Of a stretch of 64,000 bases of DNA, positions 20,518 to 32,652 are shown piece by piece; within the stretch, counting starts at the first letter, position 1, and every line of letters begins with the position of its first letter. This DNA comes from Brasenia schreberi (taxonomy: Eukaryota > Streptophyta > Magnoliopsida > Nymphaeales > Cabombaceae), in the NCBI GenBank assembly GCA_036023115.1, contig JAYKKT010000088.1, forward strand, positions 3,624,501 through 3,688,500. Reading direction: 5' to 3'. The notes beneath the pieces are model-generated. The model saw nothing but the letters and a program-made list of their open reading frames with translations, had not been told where the DNA came from and did not search any database. Both the position numbers and the translations under genes were made by a program.

Positions 20518-20795
20518 ACAAGAACTAAGTGAACATATGTCTTTAATATGAATTTTTGGTATAAAGGTATTTATTGGTAATAATATAATAAAAGATTATG
20601 ATGTGAATTATAAGGATGATGCATTATTGGTCATGCATTCAAAGGATGTATTGCTAGCATCCTATTCTAGGACTCGATCCCATTTAGAGAATAATCACTT
20701 GCTAAACTTGCAATCATGATACTTTAGGTTTATAACAGACAAACACACAGATACTAAAAGTATCATGCCATATAATGTCAATCACTTTCAGTTTA
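20518..20795 (-). repeat. duplicated 3' internal segment of Copia
   Basis: AGAACTAAGTGAACAT and following sequence match 15757-16090, including CTAGGACTCGATC and TGCTAAACTTG blocks. It is the region between RNase H and the 3' LTR, here misplaced next to a 5' LTR fragment, with an internal deletion. Confidence 0.75.
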
Positions 20796-20800
20796 CATGC

Positions 20801-21010
20801 ACACAAAAGCACAACCCTTTTCACCATACCTCCTCAACAAGGAGATCCCCCCCCTCTCTCTATAATTGCTATTGCTTTCAAATCAATCAAGTTGTTGGGG
20901 TTATGCATAACACAAGAAGCTGATGACGATCATGCCTTCTCCTCCTCTATCTCCCTTTGCTAGATTCACTCCATGCTTTTACCTCTGTTTGTTTCTATTT
21001 TTACCTTTCC
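20801..21010 (-). pseudogene. duplicated 5' end of the DUF1218 gene
   Basis: It matches 14745-14960: AAAGCACAACCCTT, ACAAGGAGA, a C-run, a CTCTCTATA patch, AATCAATCAAG.TGTTGGGG and AGATTCACTCCATGC. On the minus strand the ATG at 20827 opens MVKRVVLLC, nearly the first nine residues of the DUF1218 exon 1 (MGRRVVLLC), then runs into Copia sequence. It is therefore a promoter plus a stub of exon 1, with no remaining gene. It lies next to an LTR exactly as the real gene does. Confidence 0.8.
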
Positions 21011-21064
21011 CAATATGGCTTGTGGCCTATGTTGTTTTTTTACTACCACCTTCACCAAACACTT

Positions 21065-21958
21065 TGTTGAAAAAAACCGTATACATAGATGCATAATAAA
21101 GTAATATGCAACAAATGTAAACATGCCCCAATCATAAACAACAGTCGTATATCCAAAATAAATTATAATCAAGGTGTATGGAAAATAAAAGTAAGCAAAA
21201 TAAGAAACTTATCTATACAAGACGCCCTTGTGGACTTGCCTTAAAGAAATGAGCGCTTCGCTATGAGTATGTACGGGTCCTTATGCATTCCTCTCAAGAT
21301 AAAACGCACACACAACTCGTAGACCACAGACGCGACTTCGAGTCAACCTTCAACACACTTCAATCATCTATGATTGAGGCAAAGAGACTAACCATGAGCA
21401 TAGGGATTGGAGTAGCTTTATGAGTAGAAAGATGGAACCAGGAGACACGAAGAGAGAGTGAAAATTGTCTTTAGGGAGGACCCCTAATCACCTATTTATA
21501 GTATGCGCGTGTGTGGATCACATATCGTGAACAACGCACCATTTTAGCTGCAACCGTCCCGTCTTATTTGAAACCGTTTTACCTTATCTTTATCCTTAAC
21601 AGTTGGATCAAAAGTTTTTCGTACAGAAAGATAGATCAAGACCCAAATCCAAACAAAAACCACAAGCCCAAGCCCGACCCAACCCAACCCAACGTGCAGG
21701 TGCACACATGTGTGTGGTGTAACATATTCCTCTCCAAGCTCTTTAAACTAAGGTTCATGAGCTACCAAATATATAAAAGGTCTAGCGGGTTTGTCACATT
21801 GTTAAATATGGGACTAATCTTTATCTCCTCTTAATCATGTTTTGCAAAAGTCCCTCATATATTACTTTTTATATTTGAGGACATTCACATATATTAATTA
21901 AATATTTAGAGATACCAACATGAATTAAATGTCATTAAATGTACATTTAATCAATACA
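21065..21958 (-). repeat. full-length Copia LTR
   Basis: 894 bp. On the minus strand it runs from TGTATTGATTAAATG to TTTTTTTCAACA. It contains a CTACCAAATATATAAAAGG block, which read on the minus strand lies near the LTR start. This is the most complete LTR of the family in this part of the window. Confidence 0.75.
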
Positions 21959-22454
21959 CTTAACCAAATTTGACGTCATTGTACCACACACCGATGTATC
22001 CATTCATTCACATTTATTACTCTTGACAAATGTAATTTAAAAAGTTTGAAAAATATTCGTAAGATGATATTTTACACTCATGTTCTTAAAAAAGTAATAA
22101 TTAGGCATGAATCATGATAGGATCCAATTTCTTTATATATATAACCCTTAAATCTTTTAAAATTATACTTGGGTCAGGCAAAAACAATCGGTGAAACATG
22201 CCAACGGTGAATATGATCGATTTTCTTTTATATATAGAAAAAGTGTGTGAAGATCGGCATTTATCATGGAAGAGGATTTTAAGGCTCAAATGGAGAAAGA
22301 AGCAACAATTTAGAGTATGAGATATTCATGTGTATGATAGTTTGCTATATATGTGAATCACAAATATGCATGTAAAGTAACGTTAATCTTCAATTTTGCA
22401 CTGCCCTTTACTTGGTAAGTGTGGGCAATAAGTTTTCACTTGTGTATTTTCTAC

Positions 22455-22560
22455 TTGTTAGGGAGGTCAAAGCCTAACACACACAAGTGTGTGTGCGCAC
22501 AATGCCCTCGTTATCGAACTCATGACCTTCAACTTGTGAGCCATTAATGGTTGTGAGGCT
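22455..22560 (-). repeat. SINE-like, tRNA-related repeat
   Basis: Plus strand shows GTTATCGAACTCATGACCTT, the complement of a GGTCATGAGTTCGATAAC B-box region, followed by CTTGTGAGCC. The same block recurs near 30926 and 47975. Confidence 0.45.
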
Positions 22561-22842
22561 AATCGATTCTAAGTGTAATAATGGAGAACATGTCCTTTCA
22601 AGATCAATCCATTATTGTTATCATCCATTTTCATGTGCTTCAATGTGATTAGCTTTCTTTTATTTAATTATTCGGCTTATATAGGAGCAAATGGGCTTAT
22701 AAATGCTCAAAAGACCGTGGCTCATGCATCTAACTAGAATGTAATTTGACTGCTCAGTTTCTAACCCGGCATTAAAGACTTTAACTTGTGAGCCAACTCT
22801 CTAGCCAAGTGAGTTATATTGCTCGTTATGCATTACATGGTG

Positions 22843-23006
22843 CACTGGCGGATGGAGAAATTCTTTTAGTGTGGGGCAAAAGCCCTTCAAATTGTTTAGA
22901 GTGGGGCTAACTATGTATTATAGCTCATCGATCCATCATGGGCTATAGACTTTAAGTTGATTTTCAAAATTAAGGGTGGGGCACCTCGGTTGAATGTAGA
23001 TCTACC
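22843..23006. repeat. CACTGGCGGATC-type MITE
   Basis: It begins CACTGGCGGATGGAGAAATT and ends TGAATGTAGATCTACCACTG, inverted termini around a short body with GTGGGGC motifs. It is a relative of 25984, 31587 and 45848. Confidence 0.6.
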
Positions 23007-25679
23007 ACTGACCAACTGCGTAGGTATGAAATTGATGCATTTGAAGAAAATTACTTTCTTTTAGTGCCCTAGAGAATTACTTACTGTTTGGAATTTTTTC
23101 CCCTTCTTCTTTTCTATGAGGCATTTGAAGGCACCCTAAGAGCTGGCATGAGAATGCTTCTAGTTGGTTTTACACTCTTGTGAATTGATGAATTCAAGGG
23201 AGATCATTGCACAACAAAGAAGCCAAAAAGACCTAAAGATCAAAGCTAATCTCTTACGTATATTGTGCGTATTGATACATAAACAGATACGATTCAAGTA
23301 CATGTATTATAAAATACCATTTATCGCACTGGATCATGACTTTACCGTGTGATATGATGCAAGTTTCAAAAATCATTATATTTTTTAAATCAAAGCTAAT
23401 CTCTTACATATTTTTTATGCTAGTTTCTTTGGCTCCTCTTGCATGCCTAATCCTTTCTCTCTAAAAATCCTATATGTATTCTATCTTCATTAATAGCAAT
23501 CAATTTCAAGTTTCAAAATGAGGCTCGAGAGCAATGTATATAATGTATTTTGGTTTGTTTTGATGATGAATTCATTGTTTCTTGGTGTGGTGCACAGTAA
23601 GATTTTTTTCATGCTTTAATTTTTTTAATGTTTTTATATATATTTTTAAATAATTTAGAAAACATATGGAAGATATGATATAGGTGTATTGGTGCTCTAT
23701 GCGGTACAGGGTCCTATATTATATTTATAACATTGTGTTTTATAGTATCACCTATTGATGCTTTATTTTCAATTAAGTGGTTTGCAAAAACATACCTAAT
23801 TCTTTAAAAACCGAACTTCTTACCCAGAATATCCAATAAATATTAAACATTGGGATGGCAATCCATTCTCTAAGCTGAAGGTGGGGCATGGGCACGACAA
23901 GGCAGGGTGCCCATGCAAGGATATATATATATATATATATTATATGAGTTGTTAGGTTCTCATTTATGCTAAACCATCCATTTTAGTTCAAGTTGGTTAA
24001 GATAGATGAATGATATAGATAAAAAATAAAAGTAGAAAAGTATTTAATTTATTTGGTTTGCTTTTTTCAGAAAAAGCAACTTTAATGTTTTGTTTTTCTA
24101 TGTCCAAGTCACCTATCTCTTGAATATGATGATCTATATTGTGCTAGATGTCTAGAATGAATGAGTCTAGCAATTCTCAACTCTCATTTATATATATACA
24201 CTTTAATTTAGTAATATGAAATATCATGTATTAAATACCATTACAATAATTAACTTAGATAATGCATATATTAATTATTGGTAGGCCTAACTCAAAAGGC
24301 TCACAAAGAATGATGCACCATCACTCTCTCCCCCTTTTGGACAAGAGGTCCTCTAGGAGGGAGAAGGGAGGGGAAGCCCTCCCTTTTATAAAATGGATGA
24401 GAGGTAATCAAATCTTTATGGGCTCTTTAGTTAAGGCATAAAGAAATTATATGGTCTACAAGGTCAACATATGTTTAATTAAGTTTTACATGTTTTATAC
24501 AACCTTGTATCATAGTAAATTAATATTCTTTTGATTAATAACTTGCAAATCAATGTGGGTTGGAACGGGTTATATTGGGGCAAGTGCGGGTTTTGAACCT
24601 CAAGACATGTTGGGTGGTCTAAAGGAAAAACTTTTGTGTATGGCAGGCATGTGTGGAGTTAAAACCTGCCTCAACCTGCATTGTCATCCTTGTATTTTCC
24701 TTTTGGCTAGCAAGCACAGTCCAAAGCTCATTATGCCTCTAAAGCTCATTCAGCTTCCGAATTAAATCCATCATTGATGCTACTCACTCATGTTTCACCG
24801 ATGCTTTTTGAGAGCATGGGATACCAAATAGATAAGAGAGAGAGTCAGTCTAAAAGAGTTTCATGGAGGCTTATAACACAGTTGGGTTTTAGGAAACAAT
24901 CAAGGAAAGCAACTCTTGGAGGAAGACAATACTCATATTACAAAAAATGGTCATTTCTCATACTTTACCATTGAGTTGCCATGTGTATTTTGAGTGAACC
25001 TCGAGAAATTTGCGAACCCCTTGTTATTAGATAGATACTCAAGTTTGTTAAAATTCCACCGCTTGAAATAAGGAGCTAATACGGTAATCATGATCTCCTT
25101 GATCTATATCATCAATCCAAAGCATTTAAGCCAAAATGACTTCAAATTTATTTCATTTTCTATTTTTTTCAACAAAAGATAAAAACTTCATTCACAAAAT
25201 AAAAAAGTAGACCCATGGAGCATCATATAATAAAAAAGAAATACAACTCAAACAACAGGACTCCCTCAAAGTAAAAAATATAAAAATTTATAAGACATGA
25301 TCATCAAAGAACAAAACCCCGATAAAAACTGACCACCTTGTAAAAACACCACCTAAAGAAATAGTAACTAACTGCTGAAAGTGTTTCACCTTTGTTCTTC
25401 GACATACCAATACTTGCCTCAAACCTTAATAAGTAGAATAAGACTCCCAATAAACACAAAATCACTTTATTCAGTGCTCCTTCCTCTCACTTCACCCGAG
25501 AGGAAAGAAAAAAGAGCAAGAAAGAGATTGAAAGAAAATACAAAGAGAAAGCTTGTAGAAGGTTAAACAGCCACCGCTCCTTCTTCGAGCCAGAAATACT
25601 AATTCTCCAACTCCTTAAAGGGAGAGAGAGACAGGATGAACAAAAGGGAGATTAAAGGGGTTAAGTGGGAAACTGAATG

Positions 25680-25683
<4 letters not shown>

Positions 25684-25752
<69 letters not shown>

Positions 25753-25800
25753 GGAGGAGGAGGAGGAGGAGGAGGAGGAGGAGGAGGAGGAGGAGGAGGA
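25684..25800. repeat. compound (CT)n-(GGA)n microsatellite
   Basis: About 33 CT units run straight into about 17 GGA units. Open frames on both strands over this tract encode only simple repeats (Ser-Leu, Arg-Glu, poly-Pro, poly-Leu, poly-Gly, poly-Arg) and are not genes. Confidence 0.97.
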
Positions 25801-25983
25801 AGACTATTAGTAGGGCTGGTAAACGAATTGAACAACTCCTGTTTGTGGCTCGGCTCATTTTCAATATAAACGAACTGAGTTAACCAAGCATCCTCTATTC
25901 AAACACGCTCATGGACGGTTCATTATCCTTACCTCAGGTGAACACACACACACACACAATATATATAGAGAGAGAGTCTAAGT

Positions 25984-26140
25984 GGCAGATCTAGAAACTC
26001 TTTTGGAGTGCGGCGAATAGTCCCTTGAATAGTTTTGAATGGGGTGAACTATGTATTATAGCTCTTGGCTTCCACCATGGGCGATTTTCGAAATTTTAAG
26101 TGAAGCAAATGTCCTACCTCGATTCAATATAGATTTTCGC
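25984..26140. repeat. CACTGGCGGATC-type MITE, decayed
   Basis: AAGTGGCAGATCTAGAAAC at the left and TCGATTCAATATAGATTTTC at the right, with GGGGTGAACTATGTATTATA in the middle as in the copy at 22843. Confidence 0.5.
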
Positions 26141-26176
26141 TAACGCTTCGGTTGTGAAGCCAAACCAGTTCCAGTC

Positions 26177-26581
26177 GTGGAACATAGGGATATTGAAGGT
26201 GATGGGTTCTGCTGGCTTTACTGTTCATCATGTCGTTTGACAAGGTTGTTTGAAAGCTGCGGCATCAGAGTCAAGGTCCGAAGAACAATAACTCCTTTGG
26301 AAGTCGAGGTTCTCTTAAAGCCATGTGCGTTGGAACTGCAGTATGCAGAGCTGTCTCGATCTTCTCTCTCCTTTTATTGCGACAACAAAAAAGAAGAAGA
26401 AGCAATGACAGAAACACAGGCATGCTCCTACTATGATTTTGTTCTCATCCTTCCTCCCCTTCACGTGACTATTCGTTTTTCATTGTCTACGATATCAAAC
26501 GGCTGGCAGCGGTATTCAGCTGACGTTTTCTTGGATGTGAACTGTTTGCAGAATTCAGATAGTCCTGGAACCTGTAGGTGA
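26177..26581 (+). other. 134-codon open frame of unknown nature
   Basis: The translation (MEHRDIEGDGFCWLYCSSCR to NSDSPGTCR) has no motif I know. The surrounding 26150-26590 is less AT-rich than its neighbours, which could mean a former exon in this or another frame. I would not call it a gene without expression or homology support. Confidence 0.2.
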
Positions 26582-28363
26582 CGCTTCTGACTTTATGGGC
26601 ATTTGTGTTCTTGTTTGTCTTGTGATTCAAACGCCTGACAATCCATGCACCGGGGCAAACCTCTCGCAAGGTTTGACTTAGGTCACTTAGGTCCGAGTAG
26701 ACATAGTCTGTTTTGGTTTATCCAAAACCAAGAACCAGATCTAAACATGTTTTCGACCCGTTTCGGATACAGCACCAGTTAGGTTTAGTTCTTAAATGTT
26801 GTGGAGCCAGAATATGTTATAAATGCTATAACCGTTACTTTTAACTTTTATTTTAAATGATAGACAAGTGACGACGCACTAAAATAATACAATTTTCAAA
26901 ATTTTCTTTATTTAAAAAATGTTCAAAAGTCATTACTACGAACTGTTCCATCTTTTCCTATTAACAACAGTTAACTTTAATGACAGGTTATTATTGACAG
27001 TATGACAACAAGATCCATGATTCTATTAAAAAAATAAAATTTAACTCAGTCTTTGAATTTAATAATAATTTTTGTTACAAGAGAAAACCGAAGCCTACCA
27101 TACACCCATACATAAACCTTTCAAGAATCGTTTTTTTAGTGGAAAATGTTAGTAGATTCAATAGAATGGCGTGGGGAACACTTGTACATAATAACTTTTT
27201 GGTTAAATCGCTCTCAGAAGCTTCTAATAAGCTAAGGGCGTTCGGAAAGAGTGAGGTACACTAGAGAGCTTCCTTGTAGGACAGAAGCCAGTGTGAAAAA
27301 CTCGCGTCCCCAAACACTCATTTTATGTGGTTGTGTAATTGCACTTCAGGTGTGGTCTTTCATGACTAAATTTTCTTCTTTTTGGTTTAAAGGTTTTTTG
27401 TTTCAATATTTTAGTATTTGCTATCATAATGGTTATACCATTGTAGGTTTGGGCATTTGAACACATTCCACCACTAAGACCATCAATTGTCACAAAATTT
27501 CCTCGCATTCTCAAATATGAGGATGTATATTGCTGTCAAGGAGATCCCAAGTACAGACAAAAACTAGTATCTCGCATACGTGCAACCCTAGAATGTGATG
27601 AAGTAAATTTTCATGCATTACAATTTATTTGTGATGTAGTACTTTTGGATACCTACTAAATACCAATGCCCTGTGAAAGGTTTCACAATTTCAAAGCGGA
27701 ATCCTGTTAGCATTTAATATCAATTGTTGTTTGGTAGGTTCTTAACATAGACCTTGATGGAACTAGTTCTATATTTACTACGGTAATACAGATGTCTTCC
27801 TTCTTTTCTTTATCATATATTAATTTCATTAGGGTTGCTTTCGGGGAATTTTGTACTTTTGTTGCATTCACTATTTATTTTCCATGTTGAAGGATCTATG
27901 TTACAGAGACACTTCATATAGAGTTCTATATTTAATATCAATTCTTCTTTTTTTGTTATTATTACATGGCATGCTCAATCTTCAAAATAGGATAATTTGT
28001 GGAAAAGAAAGAGCTAAGCTATTTAAGTGATCTTGCTCATGTTATTTGGGGTATGAATCAAACGATGCAGATGGGTGCATTTTGTTGCTCTGTTACGTGG
28101 TGTTCCTGTTTAGCTTATTTCTCATTTGAGCAGAACCGAACATGACTGGGGATGAGCGAAGATAGGAGCCTGCTCATATATTTCTGAGTTAAAAGCTTAA
28201 TCTTTTGCATATCGTTTCCATTACAAATGAAATTATTGCTTCTTTGAGCCAAAGTCAAATTATATAGGTTTTATATCATAAAATGGAAGCTCCTGACCAC
28301 ATACATATATGGCCACCTAACTTGCTCGACTGCCATGATTTTTTATAGCACACTATGTGTGTG

Positions 28364-28366
<3 letters not shown>
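26582..28366. other. gene-poor AT-rich DNA
   Basis: A fragment resembling the TAGACATGGC MITE is visible at 26702-26760 (TAGACATAGTCTG...CTAAACATG). Otherwise I see no exon, transposon domain or RNA gene. Confidence 0.4.

Positions 28367-28455
<89 letters not shown>
28367..28455. repeat. (TA)n microsatellite
   Basis: About 44 TA units without interruption. Confidence 0.97.
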
Positions 28456-28459
<4 letters not shown>

Positions 28460-28653
28460 ATAGAACCTCGTTTAGAAGATCACAAAAGTGTTGGAAGAAA
28501 ATAATAAAGAATGATCTAGTTTATGTTAAGTTATCTATTAGCATGACACATGATCTCCATAAAAGCAAAGAATCCATGAAGCTGACCTCATTTAGTATAA
28601 AAAAATGCTTAGTTGTTGTTACTGTATATAGAACCTGGTATATCCTAGCACTT

Positions 28654-28725
28654 AAGTATGTTAGCATATATGAGGTTCTCTCTCCCCCCAAGTATGTTAG
28701 CATATATGAGGTTCTCTCTCCCCCC
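28654..28725. repeat. 36-bp tandem duplication with adjoining microsatellites
   Basis: Two identical units (28654-28689, 28690-28725) start AAGTATGTTAGCATATATGA and end CTCCCCCC. They are followed by (CT)n, (TA)n and (CA)n to about 28786. Confidence 0.9.
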
Positions 28726-28728
28726 AAC

Positions 28729-28762
<34 letters not shown>

Positions 28763-29004
28763 TTATATATACACACACACACACATGTGATTGTGCGTGC
28801 ATGCATGTGCAACATGCATAATGGTGCCAGTGACACGCTCAAATAAAGATGGCCATACATGACAAGTTAGACTCAACATCTAATCGTGTGTGGTTAGTTT
28901 CCCAGCTTTACATACCAAGGTAGAAATGCACAATGTGAAGACTCTTCATATATATTGGACTTATAACCCTAATTTGTCATGAAAGTGGTTTATTTCAGTA
29001 GCAT

Positions 29005-29660
29005 TAGACATGGTCGGTTTGGAACTGATCCGGTGGTTTTGAGAAGAACCAAACTAGCTAAACTGAACAGGAAACCAGGGACCATTTGGTCCAGTTCTGG
29101 TTCTACCTCCCATGGGTCTCGAATCAAAACCGGCCGATCCATTGTTCCCATATGTTTTATCCTTTTCTTTTGAAATTTCAAATCTTTTAATCTTTCTCTG
29201 GTTTCAAGCGGTGTAAGACTCAAACTGGAACTAGATCTGGAGTAGGCCGGTTCTTAGTTCAGTACCGGTTCTTGGTTCCAGGAAAACCGGAATCAACGGG
29301 TTGGAGCTGGAACAGACTATGGTAAAGAGAATCGCACGGATTTTATTCTAGTCATCTGCCTCTCATACACGATCTTTTATCTGGGTTTGGGTCCAATTAT
29401 AGAAACATAAAATTCTCATAATAGTGGGTGTTTTTAAACTTAAGGAACCATCTCCTTTCTCAATCTAATCCGATTTAAGGAGCTGGCTTGTTGATTCATA
29501 ATAACATCTTGTTCTACAATTGATCATATTTTAGAACAGAACCGGTTGGAACTGATGGTGCGATTTGGTTCAGTTTTATGACTTACAAATATACCATGGT
29601 TTTCCAGTCTGGTTCTTCGTCATCGAGGAACCGGTTCAATTGGTTTCGTTCGAAGTTGGG
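29005..29660. repeat. TAGACATGGC-type MITE cluster
   Basis: It starts TTAGACATGGTCGGTTTGG, and the body is rich in AACCGG and GGTTC motifs on both strands, in two blocks (about 29005-29320 and 29510-29660). Likely two overlapping copies with an AT-rich piece between them. Ends are uncertain. Confidence 0.5.
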
Positions 29661-30027
29661 CATAGAATTGACTCATAATTGGGTTAACATTTTCCTCTTA
29701 CATGTATACATGTAGACAGTATATATACCTGAGTATATGAGCCTAGATGAGTCTAGCAGAGATGAACCGGTCATGACTCTCCATAGACAAAGTAGAAGCC
29801 TTGAGCACATGGAAATGCTGATTGGGTTTTCTAGCGTATACTCATATGGGGGTAGGGATGGCAATCTCAACCCGACCCATGGGTACCCAGCCCAACCCAA
29901 CCCACAAAAAGGCCAGGCTTCACAGTGTGTGTTTGTTAGAACTTATTCAACAAACAATGAACTCTCCATGACGCCACGTGATATTATATAAATTGGATGC
30001 TTGCTATGTGATTCACATGTTCACACC

Positions 30028-30290
30028 TAGACATGGCTGGCCGAAACCGGTGGTGTATCGAACCGCCGATTCAGCTCAGAGCTGATTCCGGAACCGCTAG
30101 TTCTAGACTCCTTCCGCTTGAATTCAAAGCGGCCAGAAACCGGCAAAAAAAAAGTAAATGAAAAAAAATCCAGAACCATGAGTTCTGGTTTCGGGCCAGT
30201 TCCAATCACATGAAAGGTGGAACCAGAACCAAACAGTCTCTTCCACAGTTCTAGGCCCGGTTCGGTTCCCTTCCAATTCAGCCATGTCTA
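30028..30290. repeat. TAGACATGGC MITE with target duplication
   Basis: The 263-bp element begins TAGACATGGCTGG and ends CAGCCATGTCTA, a perfect terminal inversion. TCACACC occurs on both sides (30021-30027 and 30292-30298). The body has many GGTTC/GAACC blocks and could fold back on itself. No coding capacity. Confidence 0.8.
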
Positions 30291-30298
30291 GTCACACC

Positions 30299-30879
30299 TG
30301 CTTAAGGCAAATAAAATGTTATTTTTGCTTTTTTTTACAAAGAAAGATTTCAACTAAAGACGCGATCAACGATCAATCTAAACATGCTTGGATTTTTTAT
30401 TATAATGTGGATTTTCAATGCCTATTTCAGACGACGGATCGATATAGTAGACAAAGTATTCCTGGTCGACAAAATAATGGCAGCCATGGCTCTGCACTCT
30501 TCTTCAATGCTAGATGGAGTGAAGCCTTTTATATCAACCTTGACAAGTGGTGGATGTAGAACATCAGCCTTGATCAATGGTGGTTGTAGAATATCTTTTA
30601 GGGTGGTCATATAAAATTTAGGTGAGGCGATTTATATTACTTTTTCAAAAAATTAGAACTGCTGGTATAGATTTTTTTTTATAAAATTTCCAGGATGATG
30701 TCGGGTTTTAATGTAGCTGTGACCTCCATGCCTTGAATTGATCTTGAAAATAAGCTAAGTGTGAATCTTAATAAATAAATGGTACTATTAAAGGACCTGC
30801 ATTTCAACGAGTTAATCGTAACCTTCAACATATGGATCTCAATGGCTTTATTACTGTGCATGCATGATTGGTTTTTTTT
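30299..30879. other. no gene recognised
   Basis: Contains a 62-codon minus-strand frame at 30422-30610 (MTTLKDILQPPLIKADVLHP, FTPSSIEEECRAMAAI) that reads like protein but that I cannot assign. The rest is AT-rich. Confidence 0.3.
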
Positions 30880-30985
30880 TTTCTTTGGTATAGTGAGGAA
30901 GCTAAAGCCCGATGCATGTTCCATGTATCGAACTCATGACCTTCAATTTGTGAGTCAAAGCCCTAGCATGGTGAGTTATTGCTCT
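30880..30985 (-). repeat. SINE-like tRNA-derived element
   Basis: On the minus strand: AATAACTCACCATGCTAGGG (A-box-like), then GGTCATGAGTTCGATAC (B-box-like), then GCATCGGGCTTTAGCTTCC and an A-rich tail. This order is that of a Pol III promoter plus tail. Confidence 0.6.
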
Positions 30986-31586
30986 TTGTGCTGGGTGCCA
31001 CATATCCGAACCCACATGTGATCTTGCCGGGTTGGGTCAAGGTTGCATGGATCGGGTCAAGGTGAGGTAATAACTCACCAATGCATGTATTGCATGATCT
31101 ACACCCTGATGCAACACTTTGAGGATTATCAGAGTCCGGTCTTGACCGTGCAACTGAAGAAGCTTGAGGTCGAGTAAACGGTATCCTCAAAGAGGTTTTC
31201 CAGAAGAATGAACGAGATGATGATGATCAATTTTTTTCTCTTTTGTTGCTCATCTTATTTTATTCTAGGCTAGCATTTTCTTGTGTATTTTAATCTTTGA
31301 CTTTCCGTTTCAACCTATACACAAGTGGTTGCGATATTTTCGTTTACTTTAATAAAACAAAACTATTTTATTTTGAAATATTTATCTTTATAAAAAGTAC
31401 ATTTCATAAAATCAGAAAAGAAGATTCTTCTTCCCTGATTTCATAGAGGATATTATCAAGGCCGAAAGTGGCCATATGATAACTTATACATTTATCATAT
31501 AGTTGATAGTAAACACTCTTGCAATTGAGCCTGGAACTCAACCATGAGCAAATTGAGCTGATCAACCACTATACCCTTGTTATATG

Positions 31587-31762
31587 TAACAAGGATCTAC
31601 ATTGAGGTGAGATGAGGTGGCCACCCCACCTGAAATTCGAAAAACTGATCAAAAGTTTTGGGGCACAATCGAATTCATGGTTAAAATGCATAGTTCGCCC
31701 CACCCTAAATGGTGGAATAGGCCGGTCGGGTCACCCCACAAACAATTCTAGATCCGCCACTG
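31587..31762. repeat. CACTGGCGGATC-type MITE with 8-bp target duplication
   Basis: The right end reads TCTAGATCCGCCACTG and the left end GGATCTACATTGAGG. GTTATATG is repeated on both sides (31579-31586 and 31763-31770). An 8-bp duplication and a CAGTGGCGGATC end suggest a hAT-dependent MITE. Confidence 0.75.
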
Positions 31763-31770
31763 GTTATATG

Positions 31771-32572
31771 CTCTGGATTACATCATTCGGTCTGCGAAGA
31801 TCAATCTGTTAATGCTTTTCTAGTTTGCTAAACTATCTTCGGGTCAGGCTTTGATCCTTTGAAGCTGCTCCTTTATAAGCAGTTCAGTTCGATTTTTGGC
31901 AACAGAATCTGGAACCGAGCAACACAGTTGTGCAAGCTCCCACTGAAATGTCACTCGTGCAGGACCCGATTCACCAACACGAGCTGAAGAGCGTGTCTTG
32001 TTAGGGTGAACAGAATTAAGAACCTTATCTCCGTGAATTTGGTTTGGGTTCTCTAATGTGAGTGATCGACAATCATGGTGACGTTCGTTGCAGTACTGGT
32101 ACAGGTCCCCCATCATTGTATAAGAATAAAATTTATACATACATACATACAACATATATATATATACATATATATATATATAAGTAGACAAAATTGACTA
32201 TAACAACATAAATATATATATATATATATATAAGTAGACAAAATTGACTATAACAACATAAACTCTAAAGAAAACTCTAATGTCTCAACCAAGAAATTAC
32301 ATCACATAACGGTCTCAATTTCATAACATAATAGTTTCAACATAAAAAAATAACACTTTTGGGGTTCAGAATTAAGTTGACCCATATGGATAATGTGTAT
32401 ATATAGATGAATCCAAAACCAAAATTTTTGAAAACCCGGTTACTAAATACCAGTATATGTACATGTACCATTACCTGGTATGGGTGCTCCACCGTAACTG
32501 GAGTACCTGTGCATCAAGAAGAAAATGTGCTCATCAATCAGCTAATACACGTTGCCGATAGCAGGTCAAGGC

Positions 32573-32574
<2 letters not shown>
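31771..32574. other. no gene recognised
   Basis: AT-rich. Contains a 50-bp tandem duplication (32171-32220 and 32221-32270) with TAAGTAGACAAAATTGACTA. A 115-codon minus-strand frame at 31844-32191 ends in the TA tract and is not convincing. Confidence 0.35.

Positions 32575-32650
<76 letters not shown>
32575..32650. repeat. (GA)n microsatellite
   Basis: About 37 GA units. Confidence 0.97.

Positions 32651-32652
<2 letters not shown>

Larger units (their letters stand above)
21959..25680. other. gene-poor repeat DNA
   Basis: No gene was recognised. Part of 22020-22110 resembles 35290-35370 (AATTTAAAA..TTT, TACTCAT, TTAAAAAAGTAA), so it is a dispersed repeat. A SINE-like and a MITE-like repeat are listed separately. 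A (TA)n run lies at 23923-23945. Small open frames at 23164, 24553 and 24774 look like chance. Confidence 0.4.

Noticed and set aside
25599..25883. Four overlapping open frames with poly-Pro, poly-Leu, Arg-Glu and poly-Gly
   Set aside because: Artefacts of the (CT)n-(GGA)n microsatellite.
28521..28860. Four overlapping open frames of 62-93 codons
   Set aside because: They cover a 36-bp tandem duplication and CT/TA/CA microsatellites.
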